A program made the position numbers and the translations under genes. The notes beneath the pieces are model-generated. The model did not search any database and was not told where the DNA came from. It saw only the letters and a list, made by a program, of their open reading frames with translations. From positions 1-42,174 of the forward strand of contig JAAVFV010000036.1 of NCBI GenBank assembly GCA_014800525.1: DNA of 42,174 nt, read 5' to 3'. Below are positions 34,198 through 42,174 of the stretch, one piece after another (the first letter of the stretch is position 1; every line of letters begins with the position of its first letter). Source of the DNA: Bacteroidales bacterium (GTDB taxonomy: Bacteria > Bacteroidota > Bacteroidia > Bacteroidales > Muribaculaceae).

Positions 34198-35457
34198 ATT
34201 GATTAGCGATAAGTATCGCGCTGCCACAGCAGCTTCATTAAAGCGGCTGTATGCCGATTCAAACATCCGTTGCCGGATGGCTTCGGATTCAGGGCCACGC
34301 ATCATACGCGCGCCACGCCGCAAGGCTTCCGCAACACGTCGGGCCGCAACCTCCCGATCATCATTCCATTCCACCAGTAACCCCGTTTCTCCATCCGTAA
34401 CGATGTCACGCTGGCCTCCGCGATCGAACGCCACCGGCAGACAGCCGTAGACCTGACCCTCCACCAATGTTCCGGGCAAGGTCTCATAATGGGAAGTTGA
34501 TACCACAATATCGCAACTCTCATACACCTCCCTCAGCGCTGCTCGTCCCTGAAGACGTCCGCGCGCATCATGTCGCAATCCAAGCCCTGACAACGATTCC
34601 GGATCGCGGGCCTCACCGAATGTGACCAGCTCCATCTCTTCGGCCTCATCGGGATATTGGTCGCGTAAAATCTGAGTAGCTCGCACCAGTATCGGTAAAC
34701 CCTTCACATTATCATCTAAGCGGGCTGCTCCAAACACAATCCTGATTTTTCGATTCTCAGCGCCTGAATTGTGCCCTGCAGCCGGTATATACTCCTCATT
34801 ATCAAAAGGAAACGCATTGGGAATCACAGTCGGTCTTCGCCCCCCGAATAGCGAACTCCGCTCTCCGCGCTGTGCAAGCCAGCTGCTCACCGCCACAAAG
34901 TCTATCCTTCCCGTAGCGTAAGAGCGTTTTTTTCTCCCGTGGATCAAAGAGGCGAGTCCCTTGTACCATCCGCCCTTCATCAGCGGGCACTGCGAACAAT
35001 TTCCCTCATATTCACGACACTCCCCGGCATGATGACAGATGCCGGTGAAGTCCCACATATCATGCATCGTCCATATCACCCGTTTCCCCGACCGCAATAA
35101 TCTTCTCAGGCCCCTCAGCGACATCAGGCCCTGATTCACCCAATTGAGCATCACCACATCTGCATCCCTCACCACAGGATTCTTCAACAGATCCACACCA
35201 TCAGATGCCGTATCGATCCGGAAGAGTGTGGAACGGTTAAGACCATTGGCGATAAAAATCTTCAGCCGCTCGGCCAGAAAACTGAATTTCAGGCGCCAGT
35301 CGGCCGCAGCCTTCACCACATATGGGGAATCCGTAAGCCGCTCGGCCACCACCATCCGGGCATCCACGCCCTGACGCCGCAGAGCCTCCATCAGACGGAA
35401 ACTCACCACAGCGGCTCCACCCGTGGAATCCGATTTATTCACTATCGCTATTTTCAT
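34183..35457 (-). CDS. Glycosyltransferase family 4
   Basis: 424 residues. The N-terminus MKIAIVNKSDSTGGAAVVSFRLMEAL is a donor/acceptor domain with a glycine loop. A Cys/His cluster (GICHHAGECREYEGNCSQCP), common in one group of wall-polysaccharide GT4 enzymes, is visible in the middle of the first domain. The C-terminal domain has HYETLPGTLVEGQ, whose E-x7-E is the retaining GT4 signature, and a GGQRDIV segment. Donor and acceptor are unknown. Its start overlaps the folA stop by 4 bp (ATGA), so the two are translationally coupled, an unusual partnership. Confidence 0.85.
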   Translation of the reverse strand: MKIAIVNKSDSTGGAAVVSFRLMEALRRQGVDARMVVAERLTDSPYVVKAAADWRLKFSFLAERLKIFIANGLNRSTLFRIDTASDGVDLLKNPVVRDADVVMLNWVNQGLMSLRGLRRLLRSGKRVIWTMHDMWDFTGICHHAGECREYEGNCSQCPLMKGGWYKGLASLIHGRKKRSYATGRIDFVAVSSWLAQRGERSSLFGGRRPTVIPNAFPFDNEEYIPAAGHNSGAENRKIRIVFGAARLDDNVKGLPILVRATQILRDQYPDEAEEMELVTFGEARDPESLSGLGLRHDARGRLQGRAALREVYESCDIVVSTSHYETLPGTLVEGQVYGCLPVAFDRGGQRDIVTDGETGLLVEWNDDREVAARRVAEALRRGARMMRGPESEAIRQRMFESAYSRFNEAAVAARYLSLINNGAE

Positions 35458-36044
35458 AATCGGGTCAAGGTTCGGAAACGATAGGGGAGCCCCGTCTTCG
35501 AAATCATACGCTCGCTACGCTCAGTCTCATGCCATTCAGCCATATCGACATCCGGAAACCAGGTATCAGCACCCTCCACCTCGGTCTCCACTTCCGTAAC
35601 ATAAAGATCGGTTAGATAGGGGATGGAAGCCTCATAGATTGTGGCGCCACCGATGATGAAAGGCTCCTCATCGGGAGCGCAGGCTGCTATGGCCGATTCC
35701 AACGAATCGAATACCTCACCACCCTCCGCCGCATAATCCTCCTGCCGCGATACCACTATATTACGGCGCCCCGGCAACGGACGTTTCGGCAACGACTCCC
35801 ACGTCTTCCGACCCATAATCACCGGATGGCCCATTGTCAGCTCCTTGAAATGAGCCAGATCTTCGGGCAGACGCCAGGGGAGGCCCCCCTCGCGTCCGAT
35901 CTCCTGCATCGGGCCCATGGCCACAATAGCCGACACCTTACGGTTGCGGAAACGGTGGATTTCACTCCGAAGTTCCTTCGGCAACTCCCATTCCTTATCT
36001 CCCCGGCGATCCTCCCTGGTAGGATCCAAACTAAATATCTGCAT
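35454..36044 (-). CDS. folA: Dihydrofolate reductase
   Basis: 196 residues from the ATG, with a purine-rich GGAAGAAG just before it that resembles a ribosome binding site. DHFR motifs: AIVAMGPMQEIGREGGLPWRLPEDLAHFKELTMGHPVIMGRKTWESLP, then IIGGATIYEASIPYLTDLYVTEVE. It reduces dihydrofolate to tetrahydrofolate with NADPH. The first 36 residues, charged and without motifs, are not part of the usual enzyme. A GTG at 35936 would give a standard 160-residue protein, so the true start is uncertain. No thyA is adjacent. Confidence 0.9.
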   Translation of the reverse strand: MQIFSLDPTREDRRGDKEWELPKELRSEIHRFRNRKVSAIVAMGPMQEIGREGGLPWRLPEDLAHFKELTMGHPVIMGRKTWESLPKRPLPGRRNIVVSRQEDYAAEGGEVFDSLESAIAACAPDEEPFIIGGATIYEASIPYLTDLYVTEVETEVEGADTWFPDVDMAEWHETERSERMISKTGLPYRFRTLTRL

Positions 36045-36216
36045 CTTCTTCCGTTATAAATCAAAAGACCCCGTGCCGGGGCCGGCTTCAATAATTTATT
36101 GCTAATATAATAAATATATGGGAATATTTCCCTAAATTTGCGTTTGGTAGAGGATTCCGTTTCTTTCCCCGGCGGCTTTCGGGCCGCTGTTCAGTTTGAG
36201 AAATAACATCAACAAG

Positions 36217-38007
36217 ATGAACTATTCCATAATTGACTTTATCAGCCTTCTGGGCGCTGTCTGCCTCTTCCTATATGGTATGAAGGTAATGAGTGAGGGT
36301 TTGCAGAAAGTGGCGGGCGACCGCCTGCGCAATATCCTCGGAGTGATGACCCGTAACCGAATTGCCGGCGTATTCACCGGTATCGTGATCACCGCCCTGA
36401 TCCAGAGTTCCAGTGCCTCTACCGTAATGGTGGTCAGCTTCGTAAATGCCGGATTGATGACCCTCCAGCAGGCAATGGCCGTAATATTCGGCGCTAATGT
36501 CGGCACCACAGTCACCACATGGATCATTTCCGCTTTCTCATTCGAAGTCAGTATCTCCGACTATAGTATTCTCCTGCTCGCTATCGGCGTGCCGATGCTA
36601 TTCATGAAGAAAAGCTCCTATAAGAGCTTCGGTGAATTCCTCATCGGCTTCTGCTTCCTGTTCATGGGTCTCGACCTGATCAGCCGCTATGTGCCCAACC
36701 TTCAGGAGAACCCCGCCATGCTGCAGTTCGTAACCAACTACACCACAATGGGTTACGGCTCCGTGCTGATATTCTTCGGAATCGGTATAATTCTTACGAT
36801 GGTGGCTCAAAGCTCGGCAGCCACTTTCGCCATCACCCTTATCATGTGTTCCCAGGGATGGATATCATTCGAACTCGGATGTGCCATCATTCTCGGTGGA
36901 AATATCGGTACGACAATCACTCCGGTGCTCGCTTCGCTCTCCGGTAACTTAGCCGCCAAACGCACAGCCATGGGCCATGTGCTCTTCAATGTGTTGGGTT
37001 CCATAATCGTGCTCTGCTGCTTCCATCCTTTCACCGAACTTGTCGGTGACATTACCAAATGGTGTAACGGCATCAACCCTCTCGACATCACCAAAGCGCG
37101 CGAAGCCGCAATGGCTGATTCCACTCTGATCGATCCTAAAGGTGGTCTCACTTCGCTGGCCCAGAGCTCTGTAGCCTTCGGTCTGGCTATGTTCCCCACC
37201 GTCTTCAATGCCCTCAACCTCCTTCTCATGATCTGGTTCACCAAGCTTTACGTCCGTATCGTCTGCTGGATCATACCTGCTCATAATAAGGAAAACGAAG
37301 AAGACTTCTCCCTCAAATTCATCGGTCGTGGTATTCTTTCGGCCTCCGAGCTCAATATCACCCAGGCCCAGAAGGAAATCTATCTATATGGCCAGCGAGT
37401 GGAGCGTATGCTCAATATGGCAAAATCGCTCATCCACACCGATCCCAAGGAGGATAGCTTCCAGAACACCTTCAATCGTCTTGAGAAATATGAGGAGATC
37501 TCCGACCGTATGGAAATCGAGATCGGAACCTACCTTAATAAAGTATCTGAGGGTCGGCTGAGTCCCGAAGGCAAGATGCGCATCGCCGGTATGCTCCGCA
37601 TCATCAGCGAGATCGAATCCATCGCCGACGGTTGCTTCAATGTCGCTAAGACGCTTGTCCGCAAGAATGAAAATCATGTGAAATTTGCCGACTCCGTGAT
37701 GCATGAGGTCGACCAGATGTTTGCCCTCGTTTCCGAAGCCATGACCAATATGCTCGACATCCTCAAGGAGATGGAGATGCCCGAAGCCAACCGTATCGTG
37801 AAGGCTTACAATAAGGAGCGCGAGATCAACAACCTCCGCGATACCATCCGCAACGGCAATATCTTCAACATCAATAATAAGGAATACGATTATCAGGAAG
37901 GTATATTCTTCATGGACCTTATCAGCGAGGCTGAAAAACTTGGCGACTATATGCTCAACGTCGTGGAAGGCGTGAAGCATCAGTTCAAGACCATCGAGCC
38001 CGCCTGA
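36217..38007 (+). CDS. Na/phosphate cotransporter family protein (NptA/YjbB type)
   Basis: 596 residues; an in-frame TTG 21 bp upstream is not preferred. The N-terminal half has about eight membrane helices and two inverted repeats with the family QSS motif: ALIQSSSASTVMVVSFVNAG plus GANVGTTVTTW, and VAQSSAATFAITLIM plus GGNIGTTITPVL. The C-terminal half (about 370-596) is a soluble, helical PhoU-like domain. It likely couples sodium entry to phosphate uptake. A -7-like TAAATTTG at 36133-36140 lies 84 bp before the start, without a clear -33. It is divergent from folA. Confidence 0.88.
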   Translation: MNYSIIDFISLLGAVCLFLYGMKVMSEGLQKVAGDRLRNILGVMTRNRIAGVFTGIVITALIQSSSASTVMVVSFVNAGLMTLQQAMAVIFGANVGTTVTTWIISAFSFEVSISDYSILLLAIGVPMLFMKKSSYKSFGEFLIGFCFLFMGLDLISRYVPNLQENPAMLQFVTNYTTMGYGSVLIFFGIGIILTMVAQSSAATFAITLIMCSQGWISFELGCAIILGGNIGTTITPVLASLSGNLAAKRTAMGHVLFNVLGSIIVLCCFHPFTELVGDITKWCNGINPLDITKAREAAMADSTLIDPKGGLTSLAQSSVAFGLAMFPTVFNALNLLLMIWFTKLYVRIVCWIIPAHNKENEEDFSLKFIGRGILSASELNITQAQKEIYLYGQRVERMLNMAKSLIHTDPKEDSFQNTFNRLEKYEEISDRMEIEIGTYLNKVSEGRLSPEGKMRIAGMLRIISEIESIADGCFNVAKTLVRKNENHVKFADSVMHEVDQMFALVSEAMTNMLDILKEMEMPEANRIVKAYNKEREINNLRDTIRNGNIFNINNKEYDYQEGIFFMDLISEAEKLGDYMLNVVEGVKHQFKTIEPA

Positions 38008-38030
38008 TCCTATATAATTGCCACTTACCT

Positions 38031-39113
38031 ATGAATCATAACTATTGTGTCATAATGTGCGGCGGTGTCGGATCCCGTTTCTGGCCCTTCAGCCGCAATT
38101 CCCGTCCGAAGCAGTTTCTCGACTTCTTCGGCACAGGCCGCAGTCTGCTCCAGCTCACTGTCGACCGTATCCTCCCCCTCATTCCGGCCGAGAACATAAT
38201 CCTGGTCACCAACGCTGCCTACGCCGATATCATCCGCGAGCAACTTCCCGACATTCTCCCCGGAAATATCCTCCTCGAACCCGCGCGCCGCAACACGGCT
38301 CCTTGCATCTGCTGGGCCGCCCACCATATTCAGTCACTTGATCCCGAGGCCGTAATCGTCACTCTCCCTTCCGACCATCTCATCCTCCGCGAGGAAGAGT
38401 TCCGCAAGGTGCTCGAAGAGGGTCTCCGCTTCGTGGCGGCTGACGACCGTCTGCTTACTATCGGTCTCAATCCTGCAAGCCCGCACACCGGCTACGGCTA
38501 TATCCAGATAGGGCGACCCGTTGCCGACTGGCCGGGAATCTCGAAGGTGAAGTCATTCACCGAGAAACCCGACCTCGAAATGGCTAAGGTCTTTGTCGAA
38601 AGCGGTGAATTCTATTGGAATTCAGGAATGTTCCTCTGGTCCGCAACCTCCATCCTGAGGGCCTTCGCCAGATACGATCAGGAGACTGCCTCTCTTTTCA
38701 ATGATGGAATTCCATTCTATGGCACTCCCCGCGAGAGCGCATTCATCGAAGAAGCCTTCCCGAAAGCGCCCTCCATCAGCATCGACTATGCCATCATGGA
38801 GAAAGCCGACAATGTCTTCGTCAAGACCGCCGATCTCGGATGGAGCGATCTCGGAAGCTGGAAAGCCTTGTATGAGACTGCCCCACGCGATAAGCGCGGA
38901 AACATCACCCAAGGCTGCCGTGTGCTCACCAACGATTGCCATAATTCCGTCTTCGCTGTCCGTGGTGATAAGGTGGTGGTGGCCGATGGTCTCGACGGAT
39001 ATATCGTGGCCGAAAACGAAAATGCCCTCCTCATCTATCCGATGTCCGAGGAGCAGAAAATCCGAAATGTGGTCAACGACGTCAAAAATCTCTTCGGCGA
39101 TAAGTATATCTAA
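38031..39113 (+). CDS. manC: Mannose-1-phosphate guanylyltransferase
   Basis: 360 residues, without the C-terminal isomerase domain of bifunctional enzymes. The nucleotidyltransferase loop CGGVGSRFWPFSRNSRPKQF, then LLEPARRNTAPCICWAA, TLPSDHLI, TGYGYIQIG and VKSFTEKPDLEMAK followed by YWNSGMFLW are all family signatures. It forms GDP-mannose from mannose-1-phosphate and GTP, for mannose, fucose or related sugars in surface glycans; it could feed the two glycosyltransferases in this window, but no linkage is shown. It starts 23 bp after the transporter, probably the same transcript. Confidence 0.94.
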   Translation: MNHNYCVIMCGGVGSRFWPFSRNSRPKQFLDFFGTGRSLLQLTVDRILPLIPAENIILVTNAAYADIIREQLPDILPGNILLEPARRNTAPCICWAAHHIQSLDPEAVIVTLPSDHLILREEEFRKVLEEGLRFVAADDRLLTIGLNPASPHTGYGYIQIGRPVADWPGISKVKSFTEKPDLEMAKVFVESGEFYWNSGMFLWSATSILRAFARYDQETASLFNDGIPFYGTPRESAFIEEAFPKAPSISIDYAIMEKADNVFVKTADLGWSDLGSWKALYETAPRDKRGNITQGCRVLTNDCHNSVFAVRGDKVVVADGLDGYIVAENENALLIYPMSEEQKIRNVVNDVKNLFGDKYI

Positions 39114-39169
39114 AGGATTTCCCTATCTCTCCCGGAAAATCCGCCGTAAGGCTCTAACATATAATTTCT

Positions 39170-40207
39170 GTGATCAGTAAATATTCTCTCATAAAATATG
39201 CCATGGCCGTTTCCTCGGCCTTGGCTTTATTCTTTTCTGCGGGATGCTCCCGCAATAAGTTCTCTGTCACTTTCGCCCTCCCGGAGGGAGTGAACGCAGC
39301 GTATGCCATATCCTACTATGCCTCCGATTCCAAACGCGGCTTCATCGTCGAGACCGCCGTTCAGGTTCAGAAAGGGGCAGGTAAGACCGAACTCCGGGGT
39401 GTGAATCCAACCCTTCTCACCATCTCCGTGGGCGGATACCGCATCTTCGCCTTCGCACGTGGCGGAAACGATATCACTATATCCTCAAAAGAGGCCGACC
39501 CTTATTCATGGGATATCTCCGGAAATAAAATCAATGAGCAATGGAGCGAATGGCGGCAGAAAAACCGTCAGATTCTCTCCCGTGGCAATGCCACGGAGAT
39601 CAATAAGGCGGTAGGAGATTATGTGAAATCCAATCCCTCTGATCCCCTCGCCACCCTGTTGCTCACCACCCGCTACGACCGTCGCGAAGACCCCGAAGGT
39701 TTCAATAAGCTATGGAAGACGCTGAAAGGAGATGCCCTCAAAGAGGAATGGATCTCACTGGCCGGCGCCCCCGATCTTATCACCCTCGCCCCCCGGCCCG
39801 TAGCCGATTTCTCGAAGCCGCTGGAGTTTGTGGTCAAATCTCGCGGAAATGGTGCCGACACGATCCGCACCGGTGAAAAAACCGTGGTGGTCTATTGCTG
39901 GAGAGGTCACGACGATGGTCGCAAGGAATCCATCGATTCCCTCAAGCGCCTCCGCAAAGCCCATCCCGATTCCGCTGATTTTGTGATTGTCGACATCTGC
40001 TTCGACTCCGATTCCATCACCTGGGCCACGCCCTTGGGCCGCGACTCCCTCCGCCACACCGTCCGCGCCTGGACTCCCCTGGCCGAGAATGATTCCATTG
40101 CCATCCTTCTCGGAGTGACCCGCACTCCCGCTTTCCTCACCATACCGCCAATAAAAAGCGCGCTCAAGTCCGCCCCCAGGAGCTCCTCGAAATCCGCCTC
40201 GAAATAA
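39170..40207 (+). CDS. Lipoprotein with a thioredoxin-like domain lacking CxxC
   Basis: 345 residues, GTG start. The signal (K4, K9, hydrophobic core, FSAGC with Cys26) predicts a lipoprotein; a later ATG would drop the basic residues. An N-terminal DUF4369-like beta region (about 30-130) precedes a thioredoxin-like domain (about 210-330) with VVVYCWRGHDDGRKESIDSLKRL and the cis-proline segment TPAFLTIPP. Where redox-active members have WCGPCR, this protein has GHDDGR, so a disulfide exchange role is unlikely. It may be a binding or structural member of the family; the substrate is unknown. The C-terminus ends in a Ser/Lys-rich tail. Confidence 0.75.
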   Translation: MISKYSLIKYAMAVSSALALFFSAGCSRNKFSVTFALPEGVNAAYAISYYASDSKRGFIVETAVQVQKGAGKTELRGVNPTLLTISVGGYRIFAFARGGNDITISSKEADPYSWDISGNKINEQWSEWRQKNRQILSRGNATEINKAVGDYVKSNPSDPLATLLLTTRYDRREDPEGFNKLWKTLKGDALKEEWISLAGAPDLITLAPRPVADFSKPLEFVVKSRGNGADTIRTGEKTVVVYCWRGHDDGRKESIDSLKRLRKAHPDSADFVIVDICFDSDSITWATPLGRDSLRHTVRAWTPLAENDSIAILLGVTRTPAFLTIPPIKSALKSAPRSSSKSASK

Positions 40208-40214
40208 TAAGCTC

Positions 40215-40272
40215 CGTCGGCGCGAAGCTCGTCGCTGTGCAGCGTGCCGAAGGCCGCTGAAGCCGCAAATTC
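40215..40272 (+). repeat. Diverged copy of the 55-bp intergenic repeat
   Basis: It shares GGCGCGAAGCTCGTC, then TGCA, GAAGG, and TGAAGC with the copies at 23081 and 23183, in the same order and orientation. It starts 7 bp after the lipoprotein stop codon. The similarity is partial, so descent from a common repeat is inferred. Confidence 0.65.
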
Positions 40273-40297
40273 CTAATCCTTATCTCTTATTTACCCC

Positions 40298-41845
40298 ATG
40301 CTGACTAAGATCCTCTCTGCCGCCATCGAAGGTATAGATGCCTTCCCCGTAACAATCGAAACCGACATCTCCCGAGGTGTCGGTTTCACAATAGTAGGTA
40401 TGGCCGATACGGCCATCCGCGAATCCTACCAGCGGATGCTCTCCGCCATCAAACACTCCGAATACGAATTTCCACATCATCGCATCATAATCAATCTCGC
40501 CCCCGCCGATATCCGCAAGGAAGGAGCCTCCTTCGATCTCCCCATGGCCATCGGAGTGCTCACGGCAGCCGAGATAGTCCGGTGCGATTCGCTCGATTCA
40601 TATATGATGGTCGGCGAGCTCAGTCTCGACGGCTCTGTGCTCCCCGTCAAGGGGATTCTCCCCATTGCCATCAAGGCCCGCGAGATGGGTATCCGCCGAC
40701 TCATCGTGCCCGAAGGGAATGTCACGGAAGCGGCCGTGGTAAACCGTCTCGAAGTCTTCGGAATCCGTAATCTGCGCGAGGCCGTCGAGATTCTTGAAGA
40801 CCGTAGCGAACTCTCTCCGACCGTGATCAATACCCGTGAATTATTCTCCCGTGAGATCGGTATTTTCGATTTCGATTTTGCTGAAGTAAAGGGGCAGGAA
40901 TCGGTGAAACGAGCTTTTGAAGTGGCCTGTGCCGGAGGTCATAATATCCTCATGGTCGGGCCTCCGGGAGCCGGGAAATCGATGATGGCCAAACGCCTTC
41001 CCTCCATTCTTCCTCCGCTCAGCATGGCCGAAGCCCTTGAGACCACCAAGATCCACTCCGTAGCCGGCAAGCTCTCCCGCGGATCAATGCTGATGACCCG
41101 TCGCCCCTTCCGCACCCCTCACCATACGGTATCCCCCGTAGCCCTTGCCGGAGGCGGTACCAACCCGATGCCCGGGGAGATCAGCCTTGCTCACAATGGA
41201 GTGCTTTTCTTAGATGAATTCCCGGAATTTTCAAAAACAGTATTGGAAGTATTGCGCCAACCGATTGAAGACCGGCAGATCACAGTGGCACGGGCGAAAT
41301 ACACCGTAAACTATCCTGCCAGCTTCATGCTGGTGGCCTCGATGAATCCATGTCCATGCGGCTATTACGGTCATCCCACACGTCCTTGCACCTGCGCTCC
41401 CGGGGCCGTGAGGAAATACCTCAACCGTATCTCCGGCCCGCTTCTCGACCGTATCGATATTCAGGTTGAGATAGAGCCGGTGGAGTTTGATGCCATGGCC
41501 TCCACGGAAGATGCCGAGAGCAGTGCCGCGATCCTGGAGAGGGTTATGGCGGCGCGGTCCTTGCAACAAGAACGATATAAAGACATCCCCGGCATCCACT
41601 GTAACGCGCAGATGAACTCGCGGCTGATCCGTCGCTACGCCTGGCCTGATGCCGCAGGCTTAGCCAAGCTCAAAGAGCGCATGACGCGCCTCAACATGTC
41701 AGCGCGCGCCTTCGACCGCATCCTGCGCGTTGCGCGCACAATAGCCGACCTTGCCGGCTCCCCCGACATCCAGCTCGCCCACCTCACCGAAGCCATATCC
41801 TACCGCGCCCTCGACCGCTCCTCCTGGGGCTCCACCTTCTCCTGA
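40298..41845 (+). CDS. comM: ComM/YifB-family Mg-chelatase-like AAA+ ATPase
   Basis: 515 residues. An N-terminal S5/LonC-like domain (about 1-165, FTIVGMADTAIRESYQRMLSAI) precedes the AAA+ core with Walker A GPPGAGKS (221-228), HHTVSPVALAGGG, Walker B VLFLDEFPE (D306 E307), and a four-cysteine cluster CPC(352,354) with CTC (364,366). A C-terminal helical part follows with the sensor region. In Haemophilus, ComM supports natural transformation by helicase action on branched DNA; many YifB homologs are uncharacterised, so the role here is inferred. Confidence 0.92.
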   Translation: MLTKILSAAIEGIDAFPVTIETDISRGVGFTIVGMADTAIRESYQRMLSAIKHSEYEFPHHRIIINLAPADIRKEGASFDLPMAIGVLTAAEIVRCDSLDSYMMVGELSLDGSVLPVKGILPIAIKAREMGIRRLIVPEGNVTEAAVVNRLEVFGIRNLREAVEILEDRSELSPTVINTRELFSREIGIFDFDFAEVKGQESVKRAFEVACAGGHNILMVGPPGAGKSMMAKRLPSILPPLSMAEALETTKIHSVAGKLSRGSMLMTRRPFRTPHHTVSPVALAGGGTNPMPGEISLAHNGVLFLDEFPEFSKTVLEVLRQPIEDRQITVARAKYTVNYPASFMLVASMNPCPCGYYGHPTRPCTCAPGAVRKYLNRISGPLLDRIDIQVEIEPVEFDAMASTEDAESSAAILERVMAARSLQQERYKDIPGIHCNAQMNSRLIRRYAWPDAAGLAKLKERMTRLNMSARAFDRILRVARTIADLAGSPDIQLAHLTEAISYRALDRSSWGSTFS

Positions 41846-42174
41846 TCCCCCTCCTCCCTCCGGCCTCGGCCCTCCCTTCTCCTTTCCTCTTCCCTCCGAT
41901 GCCCCTGCCTCGGCGCCTCTTCCTGCCTCTCCTTCTCCGCCCTGCAGATTCCCTCTCCCTTAGCTAAAGCTCGGGGCTGAAACAAAAAAGAGAAAGCAAA
42001 GGAAAAGAGAGAAAGGAGAAGAGAGAAAGGAGAAGAGAGAAAGGAGAAGAGAGAAAGGAGAAGAGAGAAAGGAGAAGAGAGAAAGGAGAAGGGAGAAGGG
42101 AGAAGGGAGAAGGGAGAAGGGAGAAGGGAGAAGGGAGAAGGGAGAAGGGAGAAGGGAGAAGGGAGAAGGGAGAA
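41846..42174. other. Intergenic region, pyrimidine-rich then purine-rich
   Basis: No gene is supportable. Bases 41846-41960 are C/T rich and contain blocks such as CTCCTTCTCC, which could pair with the G/A-rich array that fills 42007-42174. The window ends inside the array, so its full length is unseen. Confidence 0.7.
42007..42174 (+). repeat. Heptanucleotide array, 24 units
   Basis: Six 14-bp units (GAGAGAA plus AGGAGAA) at 42007-42090 are followed by twelve exact GGGAGAA units at 42091-42174. All are variants of one heptamer. The array continues beyond the window edge. Slippage or a non-B DNA structure is possible for so long a purine strand. Confidence 0.97.

Overview
The window looks like a chromosomal segment of a Bacteroidota bacterium of the order Bacteroidales; a gut Muribaculaceae-like lineage is a guess, not a demonstration. 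Support: the division and cell wall (dcw) gene order with an FtsL-like protein and a PASTA-tailed FtsI, promoters of the Bacteroidetes type (TTTG / TTG, about 19-20 nt, then TAnnTTTG) before the tRNA, korAB and an ATPase gene, A-rich translation starts mostly without Shine-Dalgarno sites, a viroplasmin-type RNase H, and DUF4143-type ATPase and Trx-like lipoprotein families common in that phylum.

Layout. 1-2.9 kb: the first codons of a minus-strand gene cut by the window edge, a minus-strand lipoprotein with an internal duplication, and a plus-strand GT4 glycosyltransferase. 3.27-19.0 kb: the dcw cluster, all on the plus strand: rsmH, ftsL-like, ftsI, murE, mraY, murD, ftsW, murG, murC, ftsQ, ftsA, ftsZ. 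It supplies the cytoplasmic steps of peptidoglycan precursor synthesis, the lipid-linked steps, and the divisome. No mraZ precedes it. 19.1-25.0 kb: an rRNA methyltransferase with a 30-bp minisatellite in its tail, a multipass membrane protein, pdxB, a repeat-filled gap, a viroplasmin-type RNase H and queG. 25.1-32.1 kb: korA-korB (2-oxoacid:ferredoxin oxidoreductase), then acpP-fabF (fatty acid synthesis) and gyrB, separated by clear hairpin terminators. 32.3-34.1 kb: tRNA-Asp(GTC), then an AAA+/DUF4143 ATPase preceded by a perfect 58-bp palindrome and ending in three 11-bp repeats. 34.2-36.0 kb: a minus-strand pair, folA and a GT4 glycosyltransferase overlapping by 4 bp. 36.2-41.8 kb: a Na/phosphate cotransporter, mannose-1-phosphate guanylyltransferase, a Trx-like lipoprotein without CxxC, and a ComM/YifB-type ATPase. 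The window ends inside a heptanucleotide array.

Most of the window is ordinary core genome. The least explained structures are the palindrome-promoter-ATPase-repeat unit beside tRNA-Asp, the intergenic repeat family near 23.1 kb and 40.2 kb, and the structured leader and palindromic junction around acpP. I saw no CRISPR array, transposase, integrase or phage gene.
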